A stretch of DNA of 64,000 nt from Culex pipiens pallens (GCF_016801865.2 NC_068938.1:112990615-113054614), one strand, 5' to 3'; positions 10,452-21,390 are shown, numbered from the stretch's first letter. Made by a program: numbers and translations. The notes: generated by a model not told the origin, from the letters alone.

Positions 10452-11630
10452 ATGCGAACCCGTTCCGGTACTTCTGGTGCCACGACCAGTGGCACATCAA
10501 CATCCGCCAACATCCCCATCAGGAACGAGTTCCAGATGCTGAGCGACGACGAAGAAAACAACAACAACAACACCGACGGTAGCAGCACTACCGACGACGA
10601 CGGGGACGATGATGGTCGTGCACGGAAGAAAGTGTCGACGACTAAAAAGAACAGTTTTCCGACGGAACGAAGACCACCACCAATTTTTGTTTTGGACACG
10701 TTGGCGGACGATGTTGACGAGTTGCTGGAAGGCCTCGGATATTGTCTGAAAATCGGTAAGTCGGCAGTGCAAGTGATCACACTGAATAAAAAGAATTTCG
10801 ACCTGGTGTTTGAAGAGTTGAAGCGTAGCAACTTCAACTTCTACACATTCAACCCCGAGAAGCCCCCTGTTAAGGTCGTCTTACAGAGTTACCAAGACCG
10901 TCCGATCGCCGACCTGAAGCGACACCTCTCGAACGCCGGAATAATGCCACGGGAGATTAAAGTGCTCTCGCGAAAGACAACAGTAACAGGTACACACACA
11001 CTGTACCTGTTGTACTTCGACCGCGGCACCGTCAAGATCCAATATCTGCGGCGGACTAAGACGTTGGACGGTTTTTGGGTAAACTGGCGGTTTTACACCA
11101 AGAACCCGACGGACGTAGCGCAATGCCACCGTTGCCAGAAATTCGGCCACGGCTCGCGGAACTGCAACCTCCGGCCCCGCTGCGTGAAGTGCGGTGAGTC
11201 ACACCTCTCGGAGGCGTGCGCACTGCCACGAAAGGCGGACTTGGGGGAAAACGCAGAACAAACTAAGCCGCGCGTAAAGTGCGCGAACTGTGACGGCAAC
11301 CATACCGGCAATTACCGCGGATGCGTCGCGCGCAAGTCTTACCTCGAGGAGCAGGAAAAGAGGAAGAAGAAAGCAGCAGCGTCCCACTCTCCTCAGCGAA
11401 GTACGAGCACAGCCGTTCCTGCAGTTGGATGGGGGCGTTCGTTTGCCAGCGTGGTCGCTGCCGGTAGCGGTGATGCGGCCCAGCAAGGAGTCACCGGGGA
11501 AGATCTCTTTACCCTGCCGGAGTTCTATGCTCTCGCGGGGGAGATGATGACGCGGTTTCGGAGCTACCGTAACAAGGCGGAGCAATTTCTGGCCCTCGGG
11601 GAGCTGATGATCAAGCACATCTATAATTGA
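10452..11630 (+). CDS. Gag-like ORF1 protein with three CCHC zinc knuckles (non-LTR retrotransposon)
   Basis: A 392-residue nucleic-acid-binding protein of the kind that packages LINE RNA and acts as a chaperone during target-primed reverse transcription. Residues about 30-60 are acidic and polar (runs of D, E, N, S), followed by a basic patch. Residues about 125-190 fit the PRE_C2HC region that precedes the knuckles in Jockey-clade proteins. Three knuckles follow: residues 225-238 (C-x2-C-x4-H-x4-C), 244-256 (C-x2-C-x3-H-x4-C) and 277-291 (C-x2-C-x3-H-x6-C). The last ends NYRGC, a Jockey-clade hallmark. A K/R-rich stretch and a C-terminal helix-like segment complete it. The frame is intact from this ATG, but a 5' frame at 10279 in another phase suggests that the original start lay upstream. 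Confidence 0.85.
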   Translation: MRTRSGTSGATTSGTSTSANIPIRNEFQMLSDDEENNNNNTDGSSTTDDDGDDDGRARKKVSTTKKNSFPTERRPPPIFVLDTLADDVDELLEGLGYCLKIGKSAVQVITLNKKNFDLVFEELKRSNFNFYTFNPEKPPVKVVLQSYQDRPIADLKRHLSNAGIMPREIKVLSRKTTVTGTHTLYLLYFDRGTVKIQYLRRTKTLDGFWVNWRFYTKNPTDVAQCHRCQKFGHGSRNCNLRPRCVKCGESHLSEACALPRKADLGENAEQTKPRVKCANCDGNHTGNYRGCVARKSYLEEQEKRKKKAAASHSPQRSTSTAVPAVGWGRSFASVVAAGSGDAAQQGVTGEDLFTLPEFYALAGEMMTRFRSYRNKAEQFLALGELMIKHIYN

Positions 11631-11910
11631 TTATTTTTGTCTGTGATCTAGTTTTAAGCTTTCTCTCTATCTATCCTTTTCCCATTGCTCTTTCTGTAAG
11701 TTTTTTGAAAACTTTTTCTTACTCTTGTCTATTCCATAGTTATAAGTAATAATTTTTCGATTGAATTACGATGTAAAACACAGCTGAAAGGAACACCAAA
11801 ACTCTGTTGTGTACCTAAATGAACTCATTGTATCTAGATTATTCACAACTAAAACGAATTGAATTGAATTGAATAAAAATAGACAATTCTTCCTTAGTTT
11901 CTAAAAAATA

Positions 11911-12160
11911 CAGTTTTGACTAAATCAAAAATGTTTCTAAAATAACCTTCAAGCCAGCGCAATGGCGATGATAACATATTGGAAAAAAAAAAACATTTTT
12001 CAATTGGAAAGGCAATCAAATATTCAAATTTGACTAAATTGGGGTCGCAAAAAAAAAGTAAAATATTTTTTGTCATGATGCGATTATCCGAAGTCCCATA
12101 CAAACCTTCGGAAAATCGAACCTCGGATAATCTAAACTTCGGATAATCGAGTCTGGACTG
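11911..12160. mobile_element. Candidate TA-flanked miniature element, pogo-like right end
   Basis: The right end reads ...TTCGGATAATCGAGTCTGGACTG then TA (12161-12162). Several TTCGGATAATC-type subterminal repeats occur at 12080-12150. The left end CAGTTTTGACTAAATCA after TA (11909-11910) is a decayed match to the complement CAGTCCAGACTCGATTATCC. It begins 26 bp beyond the ORF1 element's TSD. No coding frame. Confidence 0.45.
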
Positions 12161-12316
12161 TACTAGGATTTACCTCAAAACGCTTGTATTTCGAGAATGG
12201 TAATGCATGTATGCAGGCAATTGCTTTAAAAAAAATAAGTGCGTACCTTTTCCCCGTATTTGGGACAAAGGATTTTTCCGCTTAAATATTGAGTACTTTT
12301 GCCCCGTACTACTCTA

Positions 12317-12535
12317 CACAGAAAAAAAAAATCATGGTAATATTACATCTGGGAAGGGGTACATCTTTTATGTCAGAAAAAGGTGTAATTTTACCTCTGA
12401 AAATGTGTAATTTTACCACTTTTCTGGTGTAATGTCACTTTTTCAGTCTAAATTGATGTAAAATTACATCATAAAAGAGGTAATATTCAACCTTCCAAAA
12501 TTACAGCTTCCAAATTTACAATATTTTTTTCTGTG
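12317..12535. mobile_element. Miniature TA element, M1 family
   Basis: Terminal inverted repeats CACAG... and ...CTGTG with TA on both sides (12315-12316 and 12536-12537). The interior contains ATCATGGTAATATTACATC and several GTGTAATTTTACC-type inverted blocks. Close copies lie at 44582-44799 and 45410-45627. Diverged arms form the outer shell of the nest at 55785-57868. About 219 bp, non-coding. Confidence 0.8.
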
Positions 12536-12937
12536 TAAGGCAGATAAACTTATGGTGATTTTTGATCCAATGGAAAAGATATCTGGTAATCTAAACAAGC
12601 CTACATAATTTTTTAATGTTACCAACAAATTAACTTTGTTACAGACTAAAAAGAATAAAAATAGCACTGTTTTCATGTACTGGTTATAATTCATATCAAG
12701 ATTAACATTTTGTGGAAACATTTTTTATCCAATCGCGTTTTATATTCACATAAAAAATGATGGTGACATGAAAAAGTGTAATTCTACATCAGGAACTGGT
12801 GAAATATTCATTAGTTTCTAAAGAATTCCAAATTTTTACATTTATTTAAATAAAATTACTCAAAAAGACGTAATATTCCAACCACATTCTCAAGCTTGCA
12901 AAATTTATGTTTTTTTTGTGATGTCAGTAAAAAACAA

Positions 12938-13691
12938 CACAGAAAAAAATTATGGTAATATTCATCAGGAAATAGTGACAGATCTTGCGTAAAAAAATGA
13001 TTAATTTTACCCCAGATAATGATGAATTTTCATCAGTTTTTGATGAATATTCATCAGGTTAACATTTCAACACATTTTTTATGTAATATTACAAAAAAGA
13101 GGTAATATTCAACTTACCAAATTTACAACATTCCAAAATTCAACTTTTTTTTTCTGTGAAGTAATGACATTTTCTAATTTTCAAATCTTTTTAACAAATT
13201 ATAATATTCCAACCACATTCTCAAGCTTGCAAAATTTATGTGTTTTTTTTAGTGATTTTAGCACAGAAAAAAATTATGGTAATATTCATCAGGAAATGGT
13301 GACAGATTTTGTGGCAAAATAAATGATAAATTTTACCCCAGAAAATGATGAATTTTCAGCAGTTTTTGATGAATATTCATCAGGTTCACATTTTTACACA
13401 TTTTTTATGTAATATTACACAAATAAACATTCCAAAATTCATTTTTTTTTCTATGAGTAAAAAACAACACAGAAAAAAATTATGGTAATATTCATCAGGA
13501 AATGGTGACAGATTTTGCGTAAAAAAAAAATGATTAATTTTACCCCAGAAAATGATGAATTTTCATCAGTTTTTGATGAACATTCATCAGGTTCACATTT
13601 TAACACATTTTTTATATAATATTACAAAAAAGAGGTAATATTCAACCTACCAAATTTACAACATTCCAAAATTCAACTTTTTTTTCTGTGA
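12938..13691. mobile_element. Cluster of three M2 miniature elements
   Basis: Three copies begin CACAGAAAAAAATTATGGTA at 12938, 13262 and 13468 and end near 13158, 13455 and 13691. They share M1-like ends but have a different interior with repeated GATGAATATTCATCAGG blocks. Flanks are duplicated too: the block with CCACATTCTCAAGCTTGC at about 12877 and 13208, GTAAAAAACAACACAG before copies 1 and 3, and GAAGTAATGACATTTTC after copies 1 and 3. The cluster therefore grew by local duplication, not by three independent insertions. Confidence 0.75.
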
Positions 13692-13739
13692 AGTAATGAC
13701 ATTTTCTAATTTTCAAATCTTTTTAACATTGGTTTGAAA

Positions 13740-14570
13740 TTAAATTATGTTTTCTCAAAAATGCTTGATAACGAGCTTTATTTAATTTCTTGTGAAATCT
13801 CCAGCATTTTCCGTTGTTGTTTTGTACCAAAATAAAATGAAGAATATACTGCAGTAGCACCACCACGGGCATCATCGGCAGCTATTGCCAGTCAGTCCAT
13901 GTTTACGTGTGCTGGCACTTAAAGGATTCTTTTTCACACACGAAAACTCGTACTTTGGAAACCAACCCCGAAAATAATAAAAAAAAACACCAAACGAACG
14001 TTGAAGGTAAAAAGCGAACGCTGAAGGATAAATAAATATCAGCAAAGAAGCACACAAACCCTCACATACACAAATAGAAACGTGTGCAGAAAACACACAC
14101 ACACACACACACACATGCCCTCACAACATAAGGGGGAGCAGCGGGGAAACTCAATATTTCTCTCCGGTGTCACGTTTTTCCAATCTCGAGAGATGCTGCG
14201 CTCGAGGGGTAACTTCCTGCCCCCACCGCGTGCTCCCTTTTCTTCGTCAACGTCCCTCCCCGTCTTGGTTGAACCCTGTTTGTGAAATGCGGTTTGCGCT
14301 CAATTTATGTGTGACTGCCAGCAGCAGCAGCAGCATAACCATCAACATCGAAAGCAGCAGCGGAAAATGAGGCGCGAAAAAAATCGATACGCACCACCAT
14401 TCCGGGTGAAGTTTCGCTTCTAGGAGCAGAGGAAGATTTTCGTTTTTTTCTAGGATGGTTTCTTTGGCCATAGATTGGATTTCGAGAGAATTTTGGAAAA
14501 TTTTGTCGTAATTACTTCATTTGAATTAGATACTTTCTACAAAATTGTTGTGCATTTTGCCAGGATCTCA
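13740..14570. other. Single-copy island with CA and CAG microsatellites
   Basis: More GC-balanced. A (CA)n run at about 14094-14115 and a short CAG run near 14321-14333 are visible. No frame with a recognisable domain. Confidence 0.5.
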
Positions 14571-14572
14571 GT

Positions 14573-14615
<43 letters not shown>

Positions 14616-14634
14616 TTTTTTATTTATTTTTTAT
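14571..14634 (+). repeat. (TTTA)n microsatellite
   Basis: About 64 bp of TTTA/ATTT units, slightly interrupted at the 3' end. Confidence 0.9.
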
Positions 14635-14639
14635 TTTGT

Positions 14640-15063
14640 TATGAGTCCTAGGGACCAATTGTAAACATTCAGTGTATCTCGCTCTTGTTAAGAACCCGTT
14701 AAGAACATTGTAATGAAGAAAGAAGTGTTTCAATTATAGGGACATAAAAAATTCGAGACCAAAGGTTGAATGTTTCAAAATCGAGTTAAAAAATAATTAA
14801 AAAATTTCAAGTCATTTAAATTCAGTAACATGCAATTTACATTACAATAAGTTTTTAATAAATCTTTATTTATCGAAAATTATAAACTTTTTGTGATACT
14901 GTACATTGAAATTTTCAAAATTGGATAAAACATTCATAAAAATGATTTTCAACGCAAGAAAATGAATTAAAAATTTTTTTCAATAGAATGCATGTCATCC
15001 ATAGTAATGAATATTTCTAGATTATTTTTTTCAAAACAATCAATGCGCCATGGGTTTCTTATG
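14640..15063. other. AT-rich, partly repeat-derived
   Basis: Bases 15017-15062 resemble 948-995 inside the element at 774-3342, including CATGGGTTTC and TTTTCAAAACAA blocks. No gene. Confidence 0.35.
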
Positions 15064-15065
15064 TA

Positions 15066-15981
15066 GGGTAGGGTAGTCATCAATGAGACACTTTTGGTTT
15101 TCAACTTTCAACGATTTTTCCAATTTTTTCTTCAGCATGTTTTAATGAGCTTTCTCTTGTATTTACTTTCTTTTAGTGTGTTCTAACATTGACCAATATA
15201 TGAGATCGATCCGACATCTACAGCCAGAGTTATTCAACTGTCTCATTGTAGACGCACTTGGCAGGAACAATGAGACAGCTGGGGAACAATGAGACACTCT
15301 ACGAAAATCAATGCTTTGCTAGTAAAACATCATATTTTTGTATTGTTACATTACAGGTGACTTGCCTTGAACATTTTAAAGCAATTTTGCCAATATGAAA
15401 CTTCAATTAACAAAAGTTACACTAAAAAGTATTTCAATTTTGTAAAATCCATATATTTATACCAAATAACATTGTATGTTTGGTTAAATGAACTTAAAAC
15501 TCTATAAATATGCCAAAAATCACTTTCCATTTATGTTTTGAAAGATTTACATGGATTTTGAAATGTTTAATGAAGAAAAATCAAAGTGTCTCATTGTTAC
15601 CCATGGGCTAAAATGAGTGGGGAACAATGAGACAGCTCTGGATTCTGGGTATATTCTTAATTTTGGTCAAACCTAATGAAAGGACATTGTAGCCCAACTT
15701 AATCCCTATAGAACGTCGAAAGAAATTTGAAGAAATATTAGTTTTGGTGTAAATGGCAGCCTACGAGCGCAAAAGTATTTTTTGTCCATAATTTACTTTT
15801 ACACCCCAGAATTTATGAATAACTTTTCAAGGGAGCGTCCATAACCAAAGCCACTAGGATAGCAGACGTGTATCTAATAGATACACCTTTCCCCCAAATA
15901 TGAGCCTGATTGGTTGAAACTACGACTTGTGAGAACCATTTTATCATTGTTCCCCGTGTCTCATTGATGACTACTCTACCC
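15066..15981. mobile_element. 916-bp TA-flanked terminal-inverted-repeat element
   Basis: The left end GGGTAGGGTAGTCATCAATG and the complement of the right end (GGGTAGAGTAGTCATCAATG) match over about 26 bp with one mismatch. TA lies outside each end (15064-15065 and 15982-15983). AACAATGAGACA or its complement recurs at least five times inside (near 15239, 15268, 15287, 15587, 15622). No transposase frame. This layout recalls the GGGGCAAG element at 774-3342, which also repeats a short word internally. Confidence 0.85.
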
Positions 15982-15983
15982 TA

Positions 15984-16632
15984 CACCTTTTGAAAAAGAG
16001 TAATCTTGCTTACTCTTAAAGTTTCTTGAAAAAAAAAACATTTTTGCCCGACCGAACCAATTTGCAAGGGAGCGACATAAACTTAAATTAATTTGCAGCT
16101 ACATTACTAAAAAAAGTTTATTTCCACTTTTAGGTGGTTTGTGCTTTCCTCTCAATTATAGAGTGATTCCAAAATTCGGTAATCAAAACTATCAAAAAAT
16201 GTAAAAAAAAAATCTTGGTATTTGAATTTGTTGACAAGTGGTAACTTAAAGGGTTACATACATGTAAATCGGCAAAAAAACAAAGGTTGGTATGAGCTCA
16301 CACTTCAACTTTTTTTTTTAATCTGTTTTCAGGGCACGTTCACGTATTCATCAATTAGCAAAACATATTTGAAGACATTTGGATGTATCATTGCCGAGAT
16401 ATAGCTATTTGAAGTAAGCAGTTTCAAAAAAAAAAACGGATGCCACGATATCTCAACACTGACTTGACCAAACCGGCACAACATTTTGGTGAAGACTCGT
16501 TAACCCTCTAACGCCCATGATTACTCCAGAGCACCATTAATTTTTGCCTTCAAAATTAAATTTCTCTGCAACCATGCATTTTTTCAACCTAATTTCACCT
16601 GCATTAGTTTATATAGAATATTAACTAATAAT
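15984..16632. other. AT-rich segment with a possible TTAA-type element end
   Basis: At about 16499 the sequence TTAACCCTCTAACGCCCA resembles the end of the TTAA-flanked element at 34313 (TTAACATTCCAACGCCCA). No matching second end was found before the hAT copy starts. A similar inverted end lies near 21249-21266. No gene. Confidence 0.35.
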
Positions 16633-18119
16633 TAGGGTTAGTGAAATTTCACGATTTAGCGGACAACGTGAAATCCGTGAAATTTTTCTTCTTCCGCGAA
16701 ATCCCGTGAAATTTTATGTTTGTGTGAAAGTGTAACGATTTTTCTCAAAATAATTTATCAAACTGAAATAGGAATAAAAATAATATAATGAACTACTGTA
16801 GAATTAACTGACCGAGCCACGTAGCCCAGTGGTAACGCTTCCGCCTCGTAAGCGGTAGATCGGGGTTCAAATCCCGGCTCGGACCAACACAACTGGTGAT
16901 CTTTTCCCTTCTGGAATCGATTGCTTAGTAAAGGGAAGGTAGTGTATCGTCACAAACTGGACCTTATCACGACACCTTAGGGAGGCGACCTATGGAATGT
17001 TAACATTTAGTTGAGAATGAAACTGCCACTGAATCCGCTTTGTAAATGCCGGCCCCGATACTCTTCAAGGGTGTTCCCCTCAGGAACTGGGAAAGATTTA
17101 CTTTTTACTGTAGAATTAAGCGAGCAATTACTTATAGGGTTCGTGAATTTTGATGATTTCGCGAATTTTGTGAAATTCTTTAAATTTATAAATTTTCTCA
17201 AATCAATTTTTTCTTCTCAATTAACGTAAATTTTAAAAGTTTTCAATTGAAAAGCTTGATATGAACCATTTGAAGAATTGTTTAGATTTAGTAATATTTT
17301 GTTAGCTTTAGTAAATATTTTACTACTATTTTATTTAAAATGTAAAATTTCAACAGGAATTAAACGAAATAAGCTTTGTTTTATCCAAAATTAAATGAAG
17401 AGTTTTTTTTTATCTTTGAAAACACCTTTAAAAACATTTCAGATTTTTTTCTAAGTCCTGTTTAATTTTAACGATATTTGATTATTTTGGTGGATAATTC
17501 CCGTGAAAGTTAAAAAATGCCACATTTTTTTTGCTTTCTATTCTCATTTTGAAAAAAAATCGATTTCGTTGCAAAGTACATTATTTTTGCCTATTAATTT
17601 TAAATTTAGTTTTTGAAAAGATAGATGAAATCCTTAAAAAATATTTTGAATGCGCAGAAAATTCAAACTATTTTACTCATTTTGGCTGGACAAGATTGTT
17701 GAATCTTGCTTTGATATGAATTCAATAAAATGTAAACCGATAAAACAGAAGCAAATCAGCGAAAATGTTTTTTTATTTATTAGTCGAATATTTGAAAAGT
17801 AGTTCAATAAATGATTATACGCATGCCCTACATTTTGTTTCAAAATATAAATAGAGCTCATCCATAAACCAGGTGGAAACTTTTATGAAAATTATGAGAT
17901 TTTTTTTGTGTCACGTTCAAATTTAGTAAAGTTTTTTTTAGTTGAAGAATAATATATAATGAAGCAGAAAAATATGTTTCTGTTTCAAAAAACAAAACAA
18001 TTTCAGAGTTTTTTTTAGACATTTTTCACGTTCCGTGAAATTTGCGTGAAATTTGGTGTTGTGAAATTGAGGTCCCCGTGAAATTTGCTATTTTCGAGCG
18101 TGTAAAATCACTAAGCCTA
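16633..18119. mobile_element. hAT-type non-autonomous element, 8-bp TSD
   Basis: TSD CTAATAAT at 16625-16632 and 18120-18127. Inverted ends TAGGGTTAGTG and (complement) TAGGCTTAGTG. Subterminal regions are rich in CGTGAAAT and its complement. An 8-bp TSD with TAGGG ends fits the hAT superfamily. No transposase frame. It carries a SINE at 16808-17106 and a CCATAAACCAGGTGG motif at 17858-17878. Related copies: 45077-48829 and the partial copy at 33730-34927. Confidence 0.8.
16808..17106 (+). mobile_element. tRNA-Thr(CGU)-like SINE, 13-bp TSD
   Basis: The TSD ACTGTAGAATTAA at 16795-16807 and 17107-17119 is perfect. The head (about 16812-16884) has a perfect 7-bp acceptor, CCGAGCC with GGCTCGG. 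The anticodon arm CCGC-CTCGTAA-GCGG reads anticodon CGT, and the B box is GGTTCAAATCC. A body of about 220 bp ends in a T-rich tail. It is younger than the hAT element that hosts it. A truncated sister copy lies at 9521-9730 on the minus strand. Confidence 0.85.
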
Positions 18120-18127
18120 CTAATAAT

Positions 18128-19105
18128 CAATAAAATTTCAACTAATTTGGTCGATCCCATTACAAGCAATGTAGAAGAACGTAAAAAATCTTTTGCTTTA
18201 TACAAAAAGGCGTTAAACCGGTCCCGTGTGCATGAAGAAGGCTGATTTGCAACAAATAAAATGTAAAAAGAAAATAGTTTTTGTGTTTTTCATGGAAAAA
18301 ATCGACAATTTTTTATTTTTGTTTTTTTTAAAGCAAAATTTTAAAATCGGGCTGCATGGGATATGTGTTGAGTGTCATCACCCTAAATTTCAGCCAAATT
18401 TATCCTTCCCATCTCGAGATATCGTAACACCCGTAAATCAACTCGTTTTCTGAGAAAAATTGAATCGTATCTAACGCAGTTTAATCGTGAAATATCTTCA
18501 TGAAACATTCAGGAGTGATTGAAAATCATCTTTTTAGTGAATTTAATAATTTAACTGTAATATGAAATTTTCTGATTTTCTACATGTATGTAACCCCTTA
18601 ACCGTTCCATCAAAACCTCATGTCTTGAAAACCTATCTATGCCCACGTTGTTCTTGTTTTTCCTCCTCCCTGGCTGACAAAATCAATTCCACCGACGACG
18701 GCAACACCGGAAACAGCTCAATTTAAATGTACTTACTAAATGGTGAAGCCAAAAATCCGCTTACCTGCAGAAAGAAAGAAAGAAACGAAGAAAAAACAAC
18801 CATTAGAATATTGAATGCGTGTGTGGTACGAGAGAGTGCGATTTGTAAAAGACGGGAAATCATCAATCGGTTGAAATTGGAAGCCACAAAAGATCCGTTC
18901 GCTTCCGGGACTGGCTGCTGACTTATTGTGGTTGATGTTAATGATTCTCGGGAAACCAAAGCCCCCCATTCTCGATGTGGGACCGTAGCGCAGGAACGTG
19001 CCAACAAATTAGTCTAATCTGGGAATTACTTTTTGATCATTTATTGAGTTGGTTGTAGGGGGAAACTCGGCGGAATTCTAATTGTTCATTTTTCATTTAT
19101 ACTAC
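18128..19105. other. AT-rich, then short single-copy stretch
   Basis: 18128-18600 is AT-rich and possibly repeat-derived. 18600-19010 is more balanced, with a GAAA microsatellite near 18773. No convincing coding frame. Confidence 0.4.
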
Positions 19106-19109
19106 TTAT

Positions 19110-19665
19110 TTTTTTATTCTTCAATACTTAAATTATGAACTCCTCGGCTCTTATTTTTTTTAATCTTTAATTCGTCAATTATTAAGTTCTTTAATTCTTC
19201 AATTCTTCAATTTTTCAATTCTTAAATTCTTAAATTCTGCAATTCTTCAATTCTTCAATCCTTCAATTCTTCAATTCTTCAATTTTTCAATTCTTCAGTT
19301 CTTCAATTCTTCAATTCTTCAATTCTTCAATTCTTCAATTCTTCAATTCTTCAATTCTTCAATTCTTCAATTCTTCAATTCTTCAATTCTTCAATTCTTC
19401 AATTCTTCAATTCTTCAATTCTTCAATTCTTCAATTCTTCAATTCTTCAATTCTTCAATTCTTCAATTCTTCAATTCTTCAATTCTTCAATTCTTCAATT
19501 CTTCAATTCTTCAATTCTTCAATTCTTCAATTCTTCAATTCTTCAATTCTTCAATTCTTCAATTCTTCAATTCTTCAATTCTTCAATTCTTCAATTCTTC
19601 AATTCTTCAATTCTTCAATTCTTCAATTCTTCAATTTTTCAATTCTTCAATTCTTCAATTCTTAA
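19110..19665 (+). repeat. Octanucleotide satellite (AATTCTTC)n
   Basis: Degenerate copies from about 19110, then essentially pure AATTCTTC units from about 19300 to 19634 (more than 40 uninterrupted copies), with degenerate edges. The purity of the centre and the decay at both sides are typical of slippage expansion. Confidence 0.95.
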
Positions 19666-19779
19666 AGTTTTTCTACATTTCAATTCTTTTATCCTTCAAT
19701 TCTCCAAGACTTTAATGCATAATTTTTCAATATACATTCTATGCACCTAGCTAGTTGAATTTTGATGTATTCTATCCTG

Positions 19780-20460
19780 AATGCATCTAAGCCAGCTCAT
19801 ATATCTGCAAAACCCGGGAACCGTTCCCCAAGAATGGCGATTTCCCACGGGTTCACTAAACAGTAACCAAAGCTATATCGGTTCCGTTCCGCCACCGTCA
19901 CCACCAGAAACCCGACCCGACTTTGGTGCAAGGAAAAATTGAATCAATCTCGAAAGCTCACACCAACACACACACTTTCGCATCGCCGTCGGAAAGTGCC
20001 ACCATTGAGAGTGTGACTTTTCATTGTATCTTTGAATTCAATTCACGCTCAAATGGGTCGTTCTTTGGCCACGACGACTACGAGCACCGGGTTGGCTGCC
20101 CCAAGGAATTCTCCAATCGAACGGAACAGAACTCGTCGCAGGCCATTCTTTGCTGGAGCTTCTGCTGTTGGGGGACGTCTGTCCATCACGTTGACGTTGC
20201 TGCTGCTGCTGTCGCCGCCGGTTAGGGTGTTCCCCCGTCACAAGGAAAGAGAGACCGGGCTGAACGTCGTCGCAAGCAAGGCAGGCAAGAAATGGAGGGT
20301 GTTGGGTTGCATCAGTCCCGGTGGGGACGGGCCTCGGATCGCATGGATTCAGTGCAGTAGTGTGTTGGCGCTGCATCTACGCGACTTCTTGGCCGGATTC
20401 ATTGGATCCTGGGGAGTGGGAATAATCCACCGCGTAGTGAAATAACTTATCATTAGTAAA
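19780..20460. other. GC-richer single-copy island
   Basis: A stretch of about 680 bp clearly richer in GC than its surroundings. It includes a GCTGCTGCT run near 20200. Open frames of 100-137 codons overlap on both strands, as expected where stop codons are rare. They carry no recognisable domain and low-complexity compositions (T, L, R runs). I do not call a gene. Confidence 0.4.
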
Positions 20461-20589
20461 ATGTACAGCAATCTTAAAAAATCTGAACTTAAATGTCATA
20501 ATTGGATTAATCTTGAAAATAAACAAAACAATACTAATCTCATATTACTTTCTTATTTCAAAACAAAATTTTCTTTAAAATCCAAATTT

Positions 20590-20860
20590 ACGCTACACTC
20601 AGCTCAACGAACCATCTCTACGGTGAACTTTACGCAGTAGGTCTGCGCTTTAACGTTTGAGGTGAATCATGTATTTTACGGTAATGGAACCCAATTATGT
20701 TAATTATAGCATGAAGACGGCCTAGAGAATAAAGATCATGAATAATAGTATCCCGGTTTGGGCAAACATTACTGATTGGCCAAGACATGTCTGATCAGGA
20801 CGGGTATACAACCAGGTGGTGTTGGCTAGGCGAGCTTCCATGTTTTTTTTTTCATATTTT
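20590..20860 (+). mobile_element. SINE/LINE 3'-end fragment
   Basis: Shares the TTTACGCAGTAGG...CGCTTTAACG block with the SINE at 1644-2204 (about 2029-2052) and continues into GGTGTTGGCTAGGCGAGCTT and a T run. No TSD or head was found, so it is a 5'-truncated fragment. Confidence 0.5.
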
Positions 20861-21390
20861 GTTTGCCTTTAAAAAGCATTGGAAGAAGATTTTTTTAAAT
20901 TTAAGAAAAATTTAAGGTTAAAAGTTTGACCTTCTTTATGTGACTTTCCCAATGGTTTGAAAAATGATATTTTTTCTGGGATCAGCTTTGGCTGTGTTAT
21001 TCACTAACATTTTCTATATTTTATGTAAAATAAGTATGCAGTATTTTTTTCCAGACTATTCATCTACTCATTTTTTACAATTTAAATAATAATGGTATCA
21101 TTCTATAGTAGATAGTGGGAAAACAAGCAAAAAATAGAAATAGTGGCTGTAAAACATGTAGCAACTTAAAAGGCAAAAAATAATTATAAAAGGTAATAGA
21201 GATGACTTCCTAAACACGGGAAAATTACAAAATTTCGAGAAAAAAAAGTTGGGCATTAAAGGGTTAAGCCAGACGGTCAACAACTACAGATAAGTACTTT
21301 GAAAACATTTAACATTTTAGAACACTTTTTATGAGCGTTTTGACTTGAGCAATTCTCTGCCAAAACCGGAAATAGATTTTATTTGTATTT
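20861..21390. other. AT-rich segment
   Basis: No gene. GGGCATTAAAGGGTTAA at about 21250-21266 looks like a solo TTAA-type element end. Confidence 0.35.

Larger units (their letters stand above)
10168..11876 (+). mobile_element. Jockey/I-type non-LTR retrotransposon with ORF1 but no ORF2
   Basis: The direct repeat AAATAGACA flanks it at 10159-10167 and 11877-11885. It comprises a 5' UTR of about 110 bp, a gag-like ORF1, and a 3' part of about 245 bp ending in three GAATT repeats and AATAA. There is no endonuclease/reverse-transcriptase frame: after the ORF1 stop at 11630 only the short 3' part remains. Because the TSD brackets the shortened copy, the ORF2 loss either preceded insertion (trans-mobilised, ORF1-only) or happened internally afterwards. 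Mosquito Juan elements of the Jockey clade are plausible relatives (inferred). Confidence 0.8.

Noticed and set aside
10343..10837. 164-codon minus-strand frame
   Set aside because: Antisense to the zinc-knuckle ORF1 and low-complexity (S, L, V runs).
16812..16884. Functional tRNA-Thr(CGU) gene
   Set aside because: Well folded, but embedded in a 299-bp unit with a 13-bp TSD and a truncated sister copy elsewhere.
19923..20445. Host gene in the GC-rich island
   Set aside because: Frames overlap on both strands, lack domains and splice context, and consist of biased runs.
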